From: Aeromicrobium sp.
GTDB lineage: Bacteria > Actinomycetota > Actinomycetes > Propionibacteriales > Nocardioidaceae
Assembly (NCBI GenBank): GCA_025965435.1
Contig: JAOPWZ010000101.1
Span: 1 to 42,560, forward strand
Direction: 5' to 3'
Length of the DNA stretch: 42,560 nucleotides
Position 1 is the stretch's first letter; each line of letters begins with the position of its first letter. Below are positions 26,872-35,889 of this stretch, piece after piece. The notes under the pieces were generated by a model. That model had not been told where the DNA came from and made no database searches. It saw only the letters and a program-made list of their open reading frames with translations. A program made the position numbers and the translations under genes.

Positions 26872-28347
26872 ATGGCCAACCCCGCTCCGACGACCACCGA
26901 CCTGCCGCCGGGCTACAAGCCCTGGCCGGCGCTCCTGGCCATGGTCATCGGCTTCTTCATGATCCTCGTCGACAACACGATCGTGTCGGTCGCGACGCCC
27001 GCGATCCGCGACGACCTGCGAACCGACTACAACAGCGTCATCTGGGTCACCAGCGCCTACTTGCTGGCTTACGCCGTACCGCTGCTGGTCACGGGACGCC
27101 TCGGCGACCGCTTCGGGCCCAAGAACATGTACCTGGTGGGTCTCACGATCTTCACCCTCGCCTCGCTGTGGTGCGGGCTGACCGGCTCGATCGAGATGCT
27201 GATCGTCGCCCGGGTCGTCCAGGGCTTCGGCGCCGCGCTCATCACGCCGCAGACCATGGCTGTCATCACCCGCACGTTCCCGCCGGCCAAGCGCGGCGCC
27301 GCGATGGCGCTCTGGGGCGCGACGGCGGGCGTCGCGACGCTCGTCGGCCCCATCCTCGGTGGCGTCCTGGTGGACGGGCTCGGCTGGGAGTGGATCTTCA
27401 TCGTCAACGTGCCCGTCGGCATCATCGGCTTCGTCCTGGCCGTCCGCCTGGTACCGGTGCTGCCCACCCACAACCACTCCTTCGACTGGCTGGGTGTCGC
27501 CCTCAGCGGCGTCGGAGTCTTCCTGGTCGTGTTCGGCATCCAGGAGGGCGAGAAGTACGACTGGGGCCAGATCTCCGGCCTCCTCAGCGTCCCGCTGCTG
27601 ATTGCCGTCGGTCTCGTCGTCTTCGCGCTGTTCCTGTGGTGGCAGAGCCGCATCACGAAGGAGCCGCTGGTCCCGCTCGGCCTGTTCCGCGACCGCAACT
27701 TCTCGCTCGGCAACGGCGGCATCGCGCTGGTGTCGCTCGCGATCACCTCGATGTCGCTGCCGTTCTTCTTCTACGCGCAGGGTGTCCGCGGGTGGAGCCC
27801 GACCGAGTCGGCCCTGCTGATGGCGCCCATGGCGGTCGTCCTGCTCATCCTGTCCCCGTTCGTCGGCAAGCTCGTCGACCGCACCCACCCCCGCAACATC
27901 ACGGTCGTCGGCTTCGGCTCCGCCGCGATCGCGATGTTCTGGCTGGCGAGCCTCATCAGCCCCGACACCCCGGTCTGGCAGCTGTGCCTGCCCATGGCGC
28001 TGTTCGGCGTCTCCAACGCCTGCCTGTGGGCGCCCCTGAGCGCGACGGCCACCCGCAACCTGCCGATGGCGTCGGCCGGTTCCGGCGCCGGTGTCTACAA
28101 CACGACGCGCCAGATCGGCGCGGTCCTGGGCAGCGCCGCGATCGCGGCTCTGATCCAGGCCCGCCTCACGGCCAACGGCCTCGAGGGCGCCACCGAAGCG
28201 GGCCAGAGCTCGACGACCTCGATGCCCGCCCCGGTCCAGACGGCCTTCTCCGACGCGATGTCGCAGACGCTGTACCTGCCGGTCGTCGCCTTCATCATCG
28301 GCCTCGTGCTGGTGCTGTTCCTGGCCAAGCCGACCCACGAGCGGTAG
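26872..28347 (+). CDS. MFS drug exporter, DHA2 family (EmrB/QacA type)
   Basis: Proton-driven multidrug exporter with 14 predicted membrane segments, 491 residues. Motif A appears as GRLGDRFGPKNMYLVG, motif C as GATAGVATLVGPILGGVLVD followed by GWEWIFIVNVPVGI, and an acidic residue in the first helix (ILVDNTIVSVA) is the typical proton site. The ATG at 26872 has AGGA 5 nt ahead; an ATG 20 codons upstream adds a non-hydrophobic tail and was not chosen. No regulator gene is adjacent. The 93-bp gap after the GNAT gene contains TTGACG (26812-26817) but no matching -10 at 17 bp. Confidence 0.9.
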   Translation: MANPAPTTTDLPPGYKPWPALLAMVIGFFMILVDNTIVSVATPAIRDDLRTDYNSVIWVTSAYLLAYAVPLLVTGRLGDRFGPKNMYLVGLTIFTLASLWCGLTGSIEMLIVARVVQGFGAALITPQTMAVITRTFPPAKRGAAMALWGATAGVATLVGPILGGVLVDGLGWEWIFIVNVPVGIIGFVLAVRLVPVLPTHNHSFDWLGVALSGVGVFLVVFGIQEGEKYDWGQISGLLSVPLLIAVGLVVFALFLWWQSRITKEPLVPLGLFRDRNFSLGNGGIALVSLAITSMSLPFFFYAQGVRGWSPTESALLMAPMAVVLLILSPFVGKLVDRTHPRNITVVGFGSAAIAMFWLASLISPDTPVWQLCLPMALFGVSNACLWAPLSATATRNLPMASAGSGAGVYNTTRQIGAVLGSAAIAALIQARLTANGLEGATEAGQSSTTSMPAPVQTAFSDAMSQTLYLPVVAFIIGLVLVLFLAKPTHER

Positions 28348-28424
28348 ACACCGACCACCCCGTCTCACGATGCGTCGCGATGTCCCACATGTTGAGATGT
28401 GAAAAGTTGGCGCCCGATCCCGCC

Positions 28425-28470
28425 TAGTTTGAAGTCCGGAGCACGCACGGTGGTGTGCCGGAATCCTGAG
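28425..28470 (+). promoter_or_regulatory. Predicted promoter -10 and leader hairpin of the sulfate importer operon
   Basis: TAGTTT (28425-28430) fits a -10 box, though no convincing -35 is present. Just downstream, at about 28437-28462, CCGG-A-GCAC and GTGT-G-CCGG can pair around an 8-nt loop, giving a hairpin near the start of a leader of about 45 nt, ahead of the GAGG ribosome site. A short repeat CACAT/ATGTG with a 6-bp spacer lies upstream, at about 28386-28401, and may be an operator. I recognise no known sulfur or SAM riboswitch here. Confidence 0.35.
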
Positions 28471-28478
28471 GCAGGAAC

Positions 28479-29510
28479 ATGAAGATCTTCTCCCGCAAGA
28501 GCGTGGCTGCGGCCGTTGCCGTGTCGTTGAGCGCAGCGGTGCTGGCGGCATGTGGCGGCGGCAGCCAGGCAGCCGGCGACACGGAGCTCTCCCTCGTCGG
28601 CTTCGCGGTGCCCAAGGCCGGCAACAACGCCGCCCAGGCCGCGTTCGCCAAGACCGACGCGGGCAAGGGCACCTCCTGGAAGGAGTCGTACGGCGCCTCG
28701 GGCGACCAGAGCCGCGCCGTCGAGGGTGGCCTGAAGGCCGACTACGTCCACTTCTCCCTCACGCCGGACGTGACCCGCCTGGTCGACGCCGGCCTCGTCG
28801 CCGACGACTGGGCCGCCGGGGCTAACAAGGGCATCGTCACCGACTCGGTCGTCGTCCTCGTGACCCGCAAGGGCAACCCCAAGAAGATCACCGGCTGGGA
28901 TGACCTGGTCAAGCCCGGCATCGGCATCGTGACCCCCAACCCCGGCTCCTCCGGCGCCGCGCGCTGGAACATCCTCGCCGCGTACCAGCACGCCATCGCT
29001 GCCGGCGGCAACGAGCAGGATGCGTCGGACTTCCTGGCCAAGGTCCTCGCCAACGTCGAGGCGCTGCCCGGCAGCGGACGCGACGCCACGACCGCCTTCC
29101 AGGGTGGCACCGGCGACGTCCTGATCTCGTACGAGAACGAGGCGATCTTTGCCCGGCAGACCGGCCAGGCCATCGACTACGTCGTGCCCGAGGACACGCT
29201 GAAGATCGAGAACCCGGCCGCCGTCACCAAGGACGCCGACCCGAAGGCCAAGGCGTTCCTCGACTTCGTGCTGACGAAGGAGGGCCAGGAGCAGTACGTC
29301 TCCAAGGGCTTCCGCCCCCTCGAGTCCGTCGAGGGCGTCGAGATCGGCACCGTCAAGGGCGCGAACGACGAGAGCGATCCCTTCCCGACCCCGGCCAAGC
29401 TGTTCACGATCGACGGCGACCTCGGCGGCTGGGAGAGCATCAACAAGAAGTTCTTCGACGAGAACGACGGCATCATCACCCAGCTGCTGGCGGATTCCGG
29501 CAAGTCGTGA
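28479..29510 (+). CDS. Sulfate/thiosulfate-binding lipoprotein
   Basis: Extracytoplasmic binding protein of the sulfate ABC importer (Sbp/SubI/CysP family), 343 residues. A lipoprotein signal MKIFSRKSVAAAVAV ends in the lipobox LAAC with Cys25. The mature part shows the sulfate-binding pattern NPGSSGAARWNILAAY (154-169) and FQGGTGDVLISYENEA, plus the C-terminal GGWESINKKFFDENDGI typical of Sbp. The ATG has GAGG 8 nt ahead. The stop shares GTGA with the first permease. Sulfate and thiosulfate cannot be told apart by eye. Confidence 0.92.
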   Translation: MKIFSRKSVAAAVAVSLSAAVLAACGGGSQAAGDTELSLVGFAVPKAGNNAAQAAFAKTDAGKGTSWKESYGASGDQSRAVEGGLKADYVHFSLTPDVTRLVDAGLVADDWAAGANKGIVTDSVVVLVTRKGNPKKITGWDDLVKPGIGIVTPNPGSSGAARWNILAAYQHAIAAGGNEQDASDFLAKVLANVEALPGSGRDATTAFQGGTGDVLISYENEAIFARQTGQAIDYVVPEDTLKIENPAAVTKDADPKAKAFLDFVLTKEGQEQYVSKGFRPLESVEGVEIGTVKGANDESDPFPTPAKLFTIDGDLGGWESINKKFFDENDGIITQLLADSGKS

Positions 29511-30352
29511 CGGTCGACACCCCTCTTGCTCCGGGCGCCGCGCGCAAGCGCCGCGCCCGGAGCACGACCTCGCTGACGCGGTCCTCAGGTCTCGGCCTGG
29601 GGATCGCGTTGACGTGGTTCAGCCTGCTGGTCCTGATCCCGCTCTCCCTCGTCGTCATCCAGTCGATCGACGGCGGGTGGCAGACGTTCCGCGAGACGCT
29701 CACCAACCCGCAGACCGCGGCCGCCCTGCGCCTCACCGTGACGCAGGCCCTGATCGTCACCGCGATCAACGTCGTGATGGGCACCGTGATCGCCTGGGTG
29801 CTCGTGCGCGACAGCTTCCCCGGCAAGCGCCTGCTCGAGGTCGTCATCGACATCCCGTTCGCCCTGCCGACGATCGTCGCCGGCCTGGTGCTGCTGAGCC
29901 TGTACGGACCTGACAGCCCGCTCGGCGTCAACGTCGCGAACACCGAGCGCTCCGTCTTCCTCGCGCTGCTGTTCGTGACGCTGCCGTTCGTCGTGCGGAC
30001 CGTGCAGCCCGTCCTGATGGAGCTCGACCGCGACGTCGAGGAGGCCGCCGCGTCGCTCGGGGCGAGCCGGTTCACGACGCTGCGCCGCATCATCCTGCCG
30101 AGCCTCGCCCCGGCGATCACCGCCGGCGCGGCCCTGTCCTTCGCCCGCGGCATCAGCGAGTACGGCTCGCTGGTCCTGCTGTCGGGCAACCTGCCGCTCA
30201 AGACCGAGGTCGCCTCGGTCCGCATCCTGACGTACATCGAGAACGGCAACGAGGCGGCCGCCGCCTCCGTCGCGACGATCCTGCTGCTCGTCGCCCTGGC
30301 CGCGATCGTCCTGCTGCAGATCCTGTCGAAGTGGGTGGCACGCCGTGGCTAG
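29507..30352 (+). CDS. cysT: Sulfate ABC transporter permease CysT
   Basis: First channel subunit of the sulfate importer, 281 residues with six hydrophobic helices. The cytoplasmic EAA loop is recognisable as EEAAASLGASRFTTLRRIILP. IPFALPTIVAGLVLLSLYG and ARGISEYGSLVLLSGNLP are strongly conserved in CysT/CysU. The start is GTG 29507-29509, overlapping the sbp stop by 4 nt. It pairs with CysW downstream, overlapping it by 8 nt. Confidence 0.93.
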   Translation: MTVDTPLAPGAARKRRARSTTSLTRSSGLGLGIALTWFSLLVLIPLSLVVIQSIDGGWQTFRETLTNPQTAAALRLTVTQALIVTAINVVMGTVIAWVLVRDSFPGKRLLEVVIDIPFALPTIVAGLVLLSLYGPDSPLGVNVANTERSVFLALLFVTLPFVVRTVQPVLMELDRDVEEAAASLGASRFTTLRRIILPSLAPAITAGAALSFARGISEYGSLVLLSGNLPLKTEVASVRILTYIENGNEAAAASVATILLLVALAAIVLLQILSKWVARRG

Positions 30353-31175
30353 CCGCCTCGCCCAGCCCAGGACCACCGGTACCTACGTGCGGCGACTCCT
30401 GGTCGTCGGCTACCTGTTCCTGCTGGTCATCTGGCCGGTCGCGCTCGTCGTGCAGAAGACGTTCGAGGGTGGCCTCGACAACCTGCAGACCGCCCTGTCC
30501 GACGCCGTCGTCACCGACGCCCTGCAGCTGACGGTCGTCGTCGCGCTGTGGGCCGTCGCGATCAACACGGTGTTCGGTGTCGGCATCTCGTTGCTGCTGG
30601 TGCGGTACGAGTTCCCCGGCCGCGGCGTCCTGTCGGCACTGATCGACCTGCCGCTGTCGGTCTCCCCCGTCGTCGTCGGCCTCGCACTCCTGCTGGCGTA
30701 CGGCGGCACCAACGGCACGTTCGGACCGGCCCTGGAGGACGCGGGTCTGCAGATCGCGTTCGCGACACCCGGCATCATCATGGCCACCGCGTTCGTCAGC
30801 CTCCCTCTGGTGATCCGCGAGATCGTGCCGGTGCTGCACGAGATCGGCACCGAGCAGGAGCAGGCCGCCAAGAGCCTCGGCGCCGGCGCCTGGCCGACGT
30901 TCTGGCGCATCACGCTCCCCTCGATCAAGTGGGCCCTGGTCTACGGCGTGGTGCTGAGCCTGGCCCGCGCCCTCGGCGAGTTCGGCGCGGTCAAGATCGT
31001 CTCGGGCAACGTCGCCCAGCAGACCCAGACGGCCACGCTCGTCGTGGAGCAGAAGTACCAGGACTTCGAGCAGGGCTCGGCGTACGCCACGAGCTTCCTG
31101 CTCGCTCTGATCGCGGTCGCGGCGCTCGTCGTCGTGACCATCCTTCGACCCAAGGACGACACTGATGGGGATTGA
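30345..31175 (+). CDS. cysW: Sulfate ABC transporter permease CysW
   Basis: Second channel subunit, 276 residues with six helices. The EAA loop reads [21 protein letters not shown], and [17 protein letters not shown] is the CysW counterpart of the CysT stretch. The start is GTG 30345-30347 inside the end of cysT (8-nt overlap); the end overlaps cysA by 11 nt. Overlaps throughout sbp-cysT-cysW-cysA point to one coupled operon. Confidence 0.93.
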   Translation: MASRLAQPRTTGTYVRRLLVVGYLFLLVIWPVALVVQKTFEGGLDNLQTALSDAVVTDALQLTVVVALWAVAINTVFGVGISLLLVRYEFPGRGVLSALIDLPLSVSPVVVGLALLLAYGGTNGTFGPALEDAGLQIAFATPGIIMATAFVSLPLVIREIVPVLHEIGTEQEQAAKSLGAGAWPTFWRITLPSIKWALVYGVVLSLARALGEFGAVKIVSGNVAQQTQTATLVVEQKYQDFEQGSAYATSFLLALIAVAALVVVTILRPKDDTDGD

Positions 31176-32136
31176 GATCCGCGGCGTCAACAAGAACTTC
31201 GGCGACTTCGTGGCGCTGCAGGACATCGACCTGAGCATCCCCAGCGGGCAGCTCACGGCGTTGCTCGGGCCCAGCGGCGGCGGCAAGTCGACCCTGCTGC
31301 GCATCATCGCGGGCCTCGAGTCGTCCGACAGCGGGACGATCGAGATCGAGGGCCTGGACGCCACGGGCCTGCCGGCGCAGAAGCGCAACGTCGGATTCGT
31401 GTTCCAGCACTATGCCGCGTTCAAGCACATGACGGTCGAGAAGAATGTCGCCTTCGGCCTCGAGATCCGCAAGAAGCCCAAGGCCGAGGTCAAGAAGCGG
31501 GTCGCCGAGCTGCTCAAGCTCGTGCACCTCGAGCAGTTCTCGCACCGGCTGCCCTCACAGCTCTCCGGTGGTCAGCGTCAGCGGATGGCCCTGGCGCGGG
31601 CGCTGGCGATCGAGCCCAGCGTTCTGCTGCTGGACGAGCCGTTCGGCGCGCTCGACGCGAAGGTGCGCAAGGAGCTGCGCGAGTGGCTGCGGCGCCTCCA
31701 CGACGAGGTGCACGTGACGACGGTGTTCGTGACGCACGACCAGGAGGAGGCCCTCGAGGTCTCCGACAGCCTGGTCGTCATCAACGAGGGACGCATCGAG
31801 CAGATCGGCACGCCCGACGACCTGTACGACCGTCCGGCGAGCGAGTTCGTGCTGTCGTTCCTCGGCCCGGTCACGCGCCTGGGCGACAAGCTCATCCGCC
31901 CCCACGACATCGACATCACGCGCTACGAGCACGCCGCGACGGCGTCCGGCCGCATCACGCGGTGGACGCGGGTCGGGTTCGAGATCCGGCTCGAGGTGAC
32001 ACCCGACGACGTCCTGCACCCCGATCCGGTGCAGGTCATCCTCACCCGCACCGAGGCCACCGCCCTGCAGCTGCACGAGGGCGACATGGTCTGGCTGCGG
32101 CCACGGGCCGGCGCGGAGGCCGCGCTCGCGCGCTGA
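31165..32136 (+). CDS. cysA: Sulfate ABC transporter ATP-binding protein CysA
   Basis: Motor subunit of the sulfate importer, 323 residues. Walker [10 protein letters not shown] (35-43), Q-loop [12 protein letters not shown], signature LSGGQRQR (133-140), Walker [12 protein letters not shown] and the switch His in [10 protein letters not shown] are all intact. A TOBE-type regulatory/substrate domain follows from about residue 235. The ATG lies within the end of cysW. The gene ends 9 nt from the stop of a convergent MFS gene, with no room for a separate terminator. Confidence 0.95.
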   Translation: MGIEIRGVNKNFGDFVALQDIDLSIPSGQLTALLGPSGGGKSTLLRIIAGLESSDSGTIEIEGLDATGLPAQKRNVGFVFQHYAAFKHMTVEKNVAFGLEIRKKPKAEVKKRVAELLKLVHLEQFSHRLPSQLSGGQRQRMALARALAIEPSVLLLDEPFGALDAKVRKELREWLRRLHDEVHVTTVFVTHDQEEALEVSDSLVVINEGRIEQIGTPDDLYDRPASEFVLSFLGPVTRLGDKLIRPHDIDITRYEHAATASGRITRWTRVGFEIRLEVTPDDVLHPDPVQVILTRTEATALQLHEGDMVWLRPRAGAEAALAR

Positions 32137-32145
32137 GCCCCGGGG

Positions 32146-33399
32146 TCAGGCGGCGCGCGTGGTGCGGCGCTGCGCAACCATCCCGACGGCGAAGATCAGC
32201 GCTCCGACGAGGGCCAGGACCACACCGACCCAGCTCGTGGCGCGGTATCCGTGGCCCGCGGTGATGATGACCGAGCCGAAGAACGCACCCAGGCCGTTGG
32301 CGACGTTGAGGGCCGAGTGGTTCAGCGCTGCGCCCAGCATCTGGGCGTCGCCGGCCGCATCCATCAACCGGATCTGCAGCGTGATCGCGACGATCGACCC
32401 CAGCGCTCCAACGGCCACCACCAGGATCATCGCCGGCACCACATAGGGCGCGGCGACGTAGAACGCGACGAGCACCGCGGCGGTCGCCAGGAAGCCCAGC
32501 AGCACCGAGCGCTCGGCATTCCAGTCGGCGAGAATGCCCGCACCCCACGAGCCGAGCACCGAGCCGACGCCGAACGCCAGCGTGAAGGCGGCGATCCAGG
32601 CGTCCGAGAGATCCATGACCTTGGTGACGATCGGCGCGATGTAGCTGTACATCGCGAACAGCCCACCGAAGCCGACCATCCCGGCCGCCACGGCGAACAG
32701 CACCTGGGGCCGCTTGAGCGCCTGCAGCTCGCCCCGCACGGAGGCGTCGTGGTTGGCCGGCGAGTGCGGGACGAACGCGAAGATCATCAGCGCCGCGGCG
32801 GCCGCGATGACCAGCACCGCCCAGTAGGCGCTGCGCCACCCGAGCGTCTGGCCCAAGATCGTGCTGGCCGGCACCCCGGCGACGGTGGCGACCGACAGGC
32901 CCAGCATGACCGAGCTGACCGCTCGTCCCCGCAGCTCCGGGCGCACCAGGGAGGCGGCCAGCAGCGACGCCACCCCGAAGTACGCGCCGTGCGGCAGGCC
33001 CGCGACGAAGCGGGCCACCATGACGGGCAGGTAGCCGCTGGCGACCGCCGTGATCGCGTTGCCGACGCCCAGGGCCAGGATCAGCCCGATCGCCAGCTCC
33101 TTCTTGGGCAGGTGCGCTCCCAGCGAGACGATGACCGGGGCGCCGACCACGACACCGAAGGCGTAGGCCGTGATGATGTGCCCGGTCTCGGCGTTCGTGC
33201 GGTCGATGCCCTCGGCGATCTCCTCGAGCAGCCCCATCGTCATGAACTCGGTCGTGCCGATGGCGAAGCCGCCGAGGGCAAGTGCCAGCAGCGCCAGAGC
33301 CACGTGGCGGGTGCGGGTGGGCGTGTCGACAGAGGTCACACCCGGGTTCAAGTCCTCCACCGCACCGGATGTTCCCCCTGCGCCAGGGACGTCGGTCAC
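32146..33399 (-). CDS. MFS exporter, DHA1 family (AraJ-like)
   Basis: Twelve-helix transporter of up to 417 residues, related to AraJ/PbuE-type efflux proteins: GGFAIGTTEFMTMGLLEEIA in helix 1, HLPKKELAIGL as motif A, LPHGAYFGVASLLAASL and GLSVATVAGVPASTILGQ (motif C). The open frame begins with GTG 33397-33399, giving about 30 hydrophilic residues before helix 1. A second GTG 20 codons later (33337-33339) is an alternative start. Substrate unknown. Convergent with cysA and divergent from the MMPL gene. Confidence 0.87.
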   Translation of the reverse strand: MTDVPGAGGTSGAVEDLNPGVTSVDTPTRTRHVALALLALALGGFAIGTTEFMTMGLLEEIAEGIDRTNAETGHIITAYAFGVVVGAPVIVSLGAHLPKKELAIGLILALGVGNAITAVASGYLPVMVARFVAGLPHGAYFGVASLLAASLVRPELRGRAVSSVMLGLSVATVAGVPASTILGQTLGWRSAYWAVLVIAAAAALMIFAFVPHSPANHDASVRGELQALKRPQVLFAVAAGMVGFGGLFAMYSYIAPIVTKVMDLSDAWIAAFTLAFGVGSVLGSWGAGILADWNAERSVLLGFLATAAVLVAFYVAAPYVVPAMILVVAVGALGSIVAITLQIRLMDAAGDAQMLGAALNHSALNVANGLGAFFGSVIITAGHGYRATSWVGVVLALVGALIFAVGMVAQRRTTRAA

Positions 33400-33472
33400 A
33401 CCGGCCCCAGCGCGTGCCAGCCACCCCCCTCGGGGCGGCCACCCCCCGCCGGACGGCCGGAAAACCCGGCGT

Positions 33473-33497
33473 CTGTCCGCACCGGGTGTTCGGACAG
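33473..33497. promoter_or_regulatory. Inverted repeat between divergent MFS and MMPL genes
   Basis: CTGTCCG and CGGACAG are perfectly complementary with an 11-bp spacer. Allowing one bulged T, the arms extend to 11 bp (GGCG...CGCC). It lies in the 190-bp gap upstream of both divergent transporter genes, where an operator would be expected, and no regulator gene is adjacent. A weak TAGCGT -10 candidate for mmpL lies at 33526-33531. The rest of the gap is C-rich with no other feature I can support. Confidence 0.4.
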
Positions 33498-33589
33498 CGC
33501 CCTGCCGCCGTACCCCTGATCTTCATAGCGTCGAAGAATCAGAGCGACGGGCGATCGGTTCGGAGCTCACCCCAGTGAAAGGCTCCATC

Positions 33590-35788
33590 ATGTCTCGCCT
33601 CCTCTACCGGCTCGGCCACTTCTCCGGACGCCATCCCTGGCGCGTCCTGGCTGCGTGGGTCGTCCTTGCCGTCTCGATCGTCATGCTCAACTCGTCGGCC
33701 GGCGGAGCGCCGGACGAGAGCTTCTCCATCCCCGGAGCGGAGTCGCAGCGCGCCGCCGACGCGGTGGCCGACCGCTTTCCGCAGGAGACCATCTACACGT
33801 CCAACGTGATCTTCCACTCCGACGACGGCCTGACGGGTCCGGCCACGAGGACCGCGATCGAGCAGACGGTGACCGAGCTGTCGCAGGGCCACGAGGTGGT
33901 GTCCGTCAGCAACCCGTACGACCCGCGCGGTCCGACTCTGAGCAAGGACGGCACGACCGCCTTCGCCACCGTCGCGTTCGCCGCGAGCGAGATCGGCGTC
34001 GAGCAGTTCGAGGCAGCCGAGAAGGCCGTGGAGAACGCGGTCGAGGCCGGCGTCCAGGTCGAGTACGACGGCGGCCTCGGCTACGCCAAGGGTGATGCCG
34101 CTCCCAGCAGCGAGAAGATCGGCATCCTGGTGGCCATCGTGGTCCTGGCCGTCGCCTTCGGCTCGCTCGTCGCCCTCAGCATCCCGATCGTCACAGCCCT
34201 GTTCGGCCTGCTGATCGGCATCAGCTCGCTCGGCGTCCTGTCGGGCCTGGTGAACGTGCCGGAGATCGCCAACATCGTCGGCATGATGCTCGGGCTCGGC
34301 GTCGGCATCGACTACGCCTTGTTCATCCTGTCCCGGCACCGCCAGAACCTCGACGACGGCATGCCCGTGCCCGAGGCGATCGGCGAGGCCAACTCGTCGG
34401 CCGGGCAGTCGGTGCTGTTCGCCGGCGCCACGGTCATCGTCGCCATCGCGGGTCTCCAGGTCTCCGGCGTGCCGATGATGGCGGTCATGGGCTGGGCGTC
34501 CGCGCTGATGGTCGCGGTCACCATGACCGCCGCCGTGACCCTGCTGCCCGCGATCCTCGGGATCGTCGGGACGAAGGTCAATGCTGCCAAGATCCCGTTC
34601 ATCAAGCAGCGCCCCGCCAACGACCCCAGCTCCAGCTCGGCCCGCTGGGCCGCCAGGGTCGTCGCGCATCCGGTCCGCTACGGGGTCGTCGCGGCACTCG
34701 TGCTCGGGGTGCTCGCCACTCCGGTGTTCTCGATGCGCCTCGGCTTCACCGATGCCAGCAACGACCCCGCGTCGACGACGACCCGCAAGGCGTTCGACCT
34801 CGTCGCCGACGCCTACGGTCCGGGCACGAACGGCCCCTTCCAGGTCGTCCTCGAGACGCATGGGGCGGCCGACACCGACGCAACGATCGACCGGGTCGCC
34901 GGGGCACTCGCGGCGGACCAGGGCGTCGCCTCGGTCGACGAGCCGACGTTCAACGACGGCAAGGACATCGCGATCATCGGAGTCACCCCGACCAGCGCCC
35001 CCCAGGATGCCGAGACCTCGGCGACGCTGCACCGGCTGCGCGACCACGTGCTGCCCGATGCGATCGGTGACAGCTCGGTCGAACCGATGGTCACCGGCGG
35101 CACGGCGATGTCGGAGGACGTCTCCAACCGCCTGCAGGACCGCATGCCGTGGTTCCTCGGTGCTGTCATCGGGCTGTCGTTCCTCGTGCTGATGCTCGTG
35201 TTCCGGTCCGTGCTCGTCCCGCTCAAGGCGGCCGTGCTCAACCTCCTGAGCGTCGGAGCTGCGTACGGCGTCGTCGTGGCCGTGTTCCAGTGGGGCTGGG
35301 CGGCCCAGCTGATCGGCGTCGAGGGCTCGGTCCCGATCATGCCGCTCGCGCCGATGCTGATGTTCGCGATCCTGTTCGGTCTGTCGATGGACTACGAGGT
35401 CTTCCTGCTGAGCCGCGTGCGGGAGCAGTTCACCCGCCACGGCCATGCGAAGAAGGCCATCGTGGAAGGCGTCGCCAGCACGGGTCGCGTCATCACGAGC
35501 GCCGGACTCATCATGATCAGCGTCTTCGCATCATTCGTCCTGATGCCGGACGTCACGGCCAAGATGTTCGGTGTCGGCCTGGCCGTCGCGGTCCTGCTCG
35601 ACGTGACACTGGTCCGGATGGTCCTGGTGCCGGCCGCCATGAGCCTGCTGGGTGACCGCGCCTGGTGGCTGCCGGCCTGGCTGGATCGCCTCCTGCCGTC
35701 GATCGACCTCGAGGGCGGCCACACGCCCGACGACATCTCCGAGCTCGACGGAACAATCGAGGAGGAGGATGCCCGGGTGCGCGTCTAG
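33590..35788 (+). CDS. MMPL family RND transporter
   Basis: Proton-driven lipid or drug exporter of the mycobacterial membrane protein large family, 732 residues. There is one N-terminal helix, a periplasmic porter domain (about 45-175), five helices, a second helix and porter domain (about 360-520), and five more helices. The paired Asp-Tyr proton-relay motifs are present: GVGIDYALFILSRHR in the first half and LSMDYEVFLLSRVRE in the second, matching the DY pairs of MmpL3. The tail after the last helix is short and acidic (about 35 residues), so no large C-terminal domain. The ATG has AAAGG 7 nt ahead. Cargo unknown. Confidence 0.92.
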   Translation: MSRLLYRLGHFSGRHPWRVLAAWVVLAVSIVMLNSSAGGAPDESFSIPGAESQRAADAVADRFPQETIYTSNVIFHSDDGLTGPATRTAIEQTVTELSQGHEVVSVSNPYDPRGPTLSKDGTTAFATVAFAASEIGVEQFEAAEKAVENAVEAGVQVEYDGGLGYAKGDAAPSSEKIGILVAIVVLAVAFGSLVALSIPIVTALFGLLIGISSLGVLSGLVNVPEIANIVGMMLGLGVGIDYALFILSRHRQNLDDGMPVPEAIGEANSSAGQSVLFAGATVIVAIAGLQVSGVPMMAVMGWASALMVAVTMTAAVTLLPAILGIVGTKVNAAKIPFIKQRPANDPSSSSARWAARVVAHPVRYGVVAALVLGVLATPVFSMRLGFTDASNDPASTTTRKAFDLVADAYGPGTNGPFQVVLETHGAADTDATIDRVAGALAADQGVASVDEPTFNDGKDIAIIGVTPTSAPQDAETSATLHRLRDHVLPDAIGDSSVEPMVTGGTAMSEDVSNRLQDRMPWFLGAVIGLSFLVLMLVFRSVLVPLKAAVLNLLSVGAAYGVVVAVFQWGWAAQLIGVEGSVPIMPLAPMLMFAILFGLSMDYEVFLLSRVREQFTRHGHAKKAIVEGVASTGRVITSAGLIMISVFASFVLMPDVTAKMFGVGLAVAVLLDVTLVRMVLVPAAMSLLGDRAWWLPAWLDRLLPSIDLEGGHTPDDISELDGTIEEEDARVRV

Positions 35789-35808
35789 TCACCGTTGTCC
35801 CACGGCGT

Positions 35809-35832
35809 GGCCGGTCCCCTCGGGGGCCGGCC
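35809..35832 (+). terminator. GC-rich hairpin after mmpL
   Basis: GGCCGGTCCCC and GGGGGCCGGCC pair over 11 positions, with one G-U wobble and a minimal loop, 20 nt after the mmpL stop. No T-tract follows, as is common for actinobacterial terminators. It separates the transporter from the signalling genes. Confidence 0.55.
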
Positions 35833-35889
35833 GCGCTGGTGCTTCCGCATGCCTACCGGCGTCCTCCCGCTGACGCTAGTGTGACGAAG

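Noticed and set aside
25504-28551. Minus-strand frame of about 1000 codons across the GNAT and MFS genes
   Set aside because: It spans several clear plus-strand genes and intergenic DNA. The predicted protein is low complexity (Gln/Arg/Asp-rich), a typical antisense artefact.
32137-32145. Terminator between cysA and the convergent MFS gene
   Set aside because: Only 9 bp separate the stop codons; no hairpin can fit outside the coding sequences.
33539-35446. Minus-strand frame opposite mmpL, and similar frames opposite sdhA, npdG and the kinases
   Set aside because: Compositionally biased shadows of well-supported genes, with no motifs and no ribosome sites.
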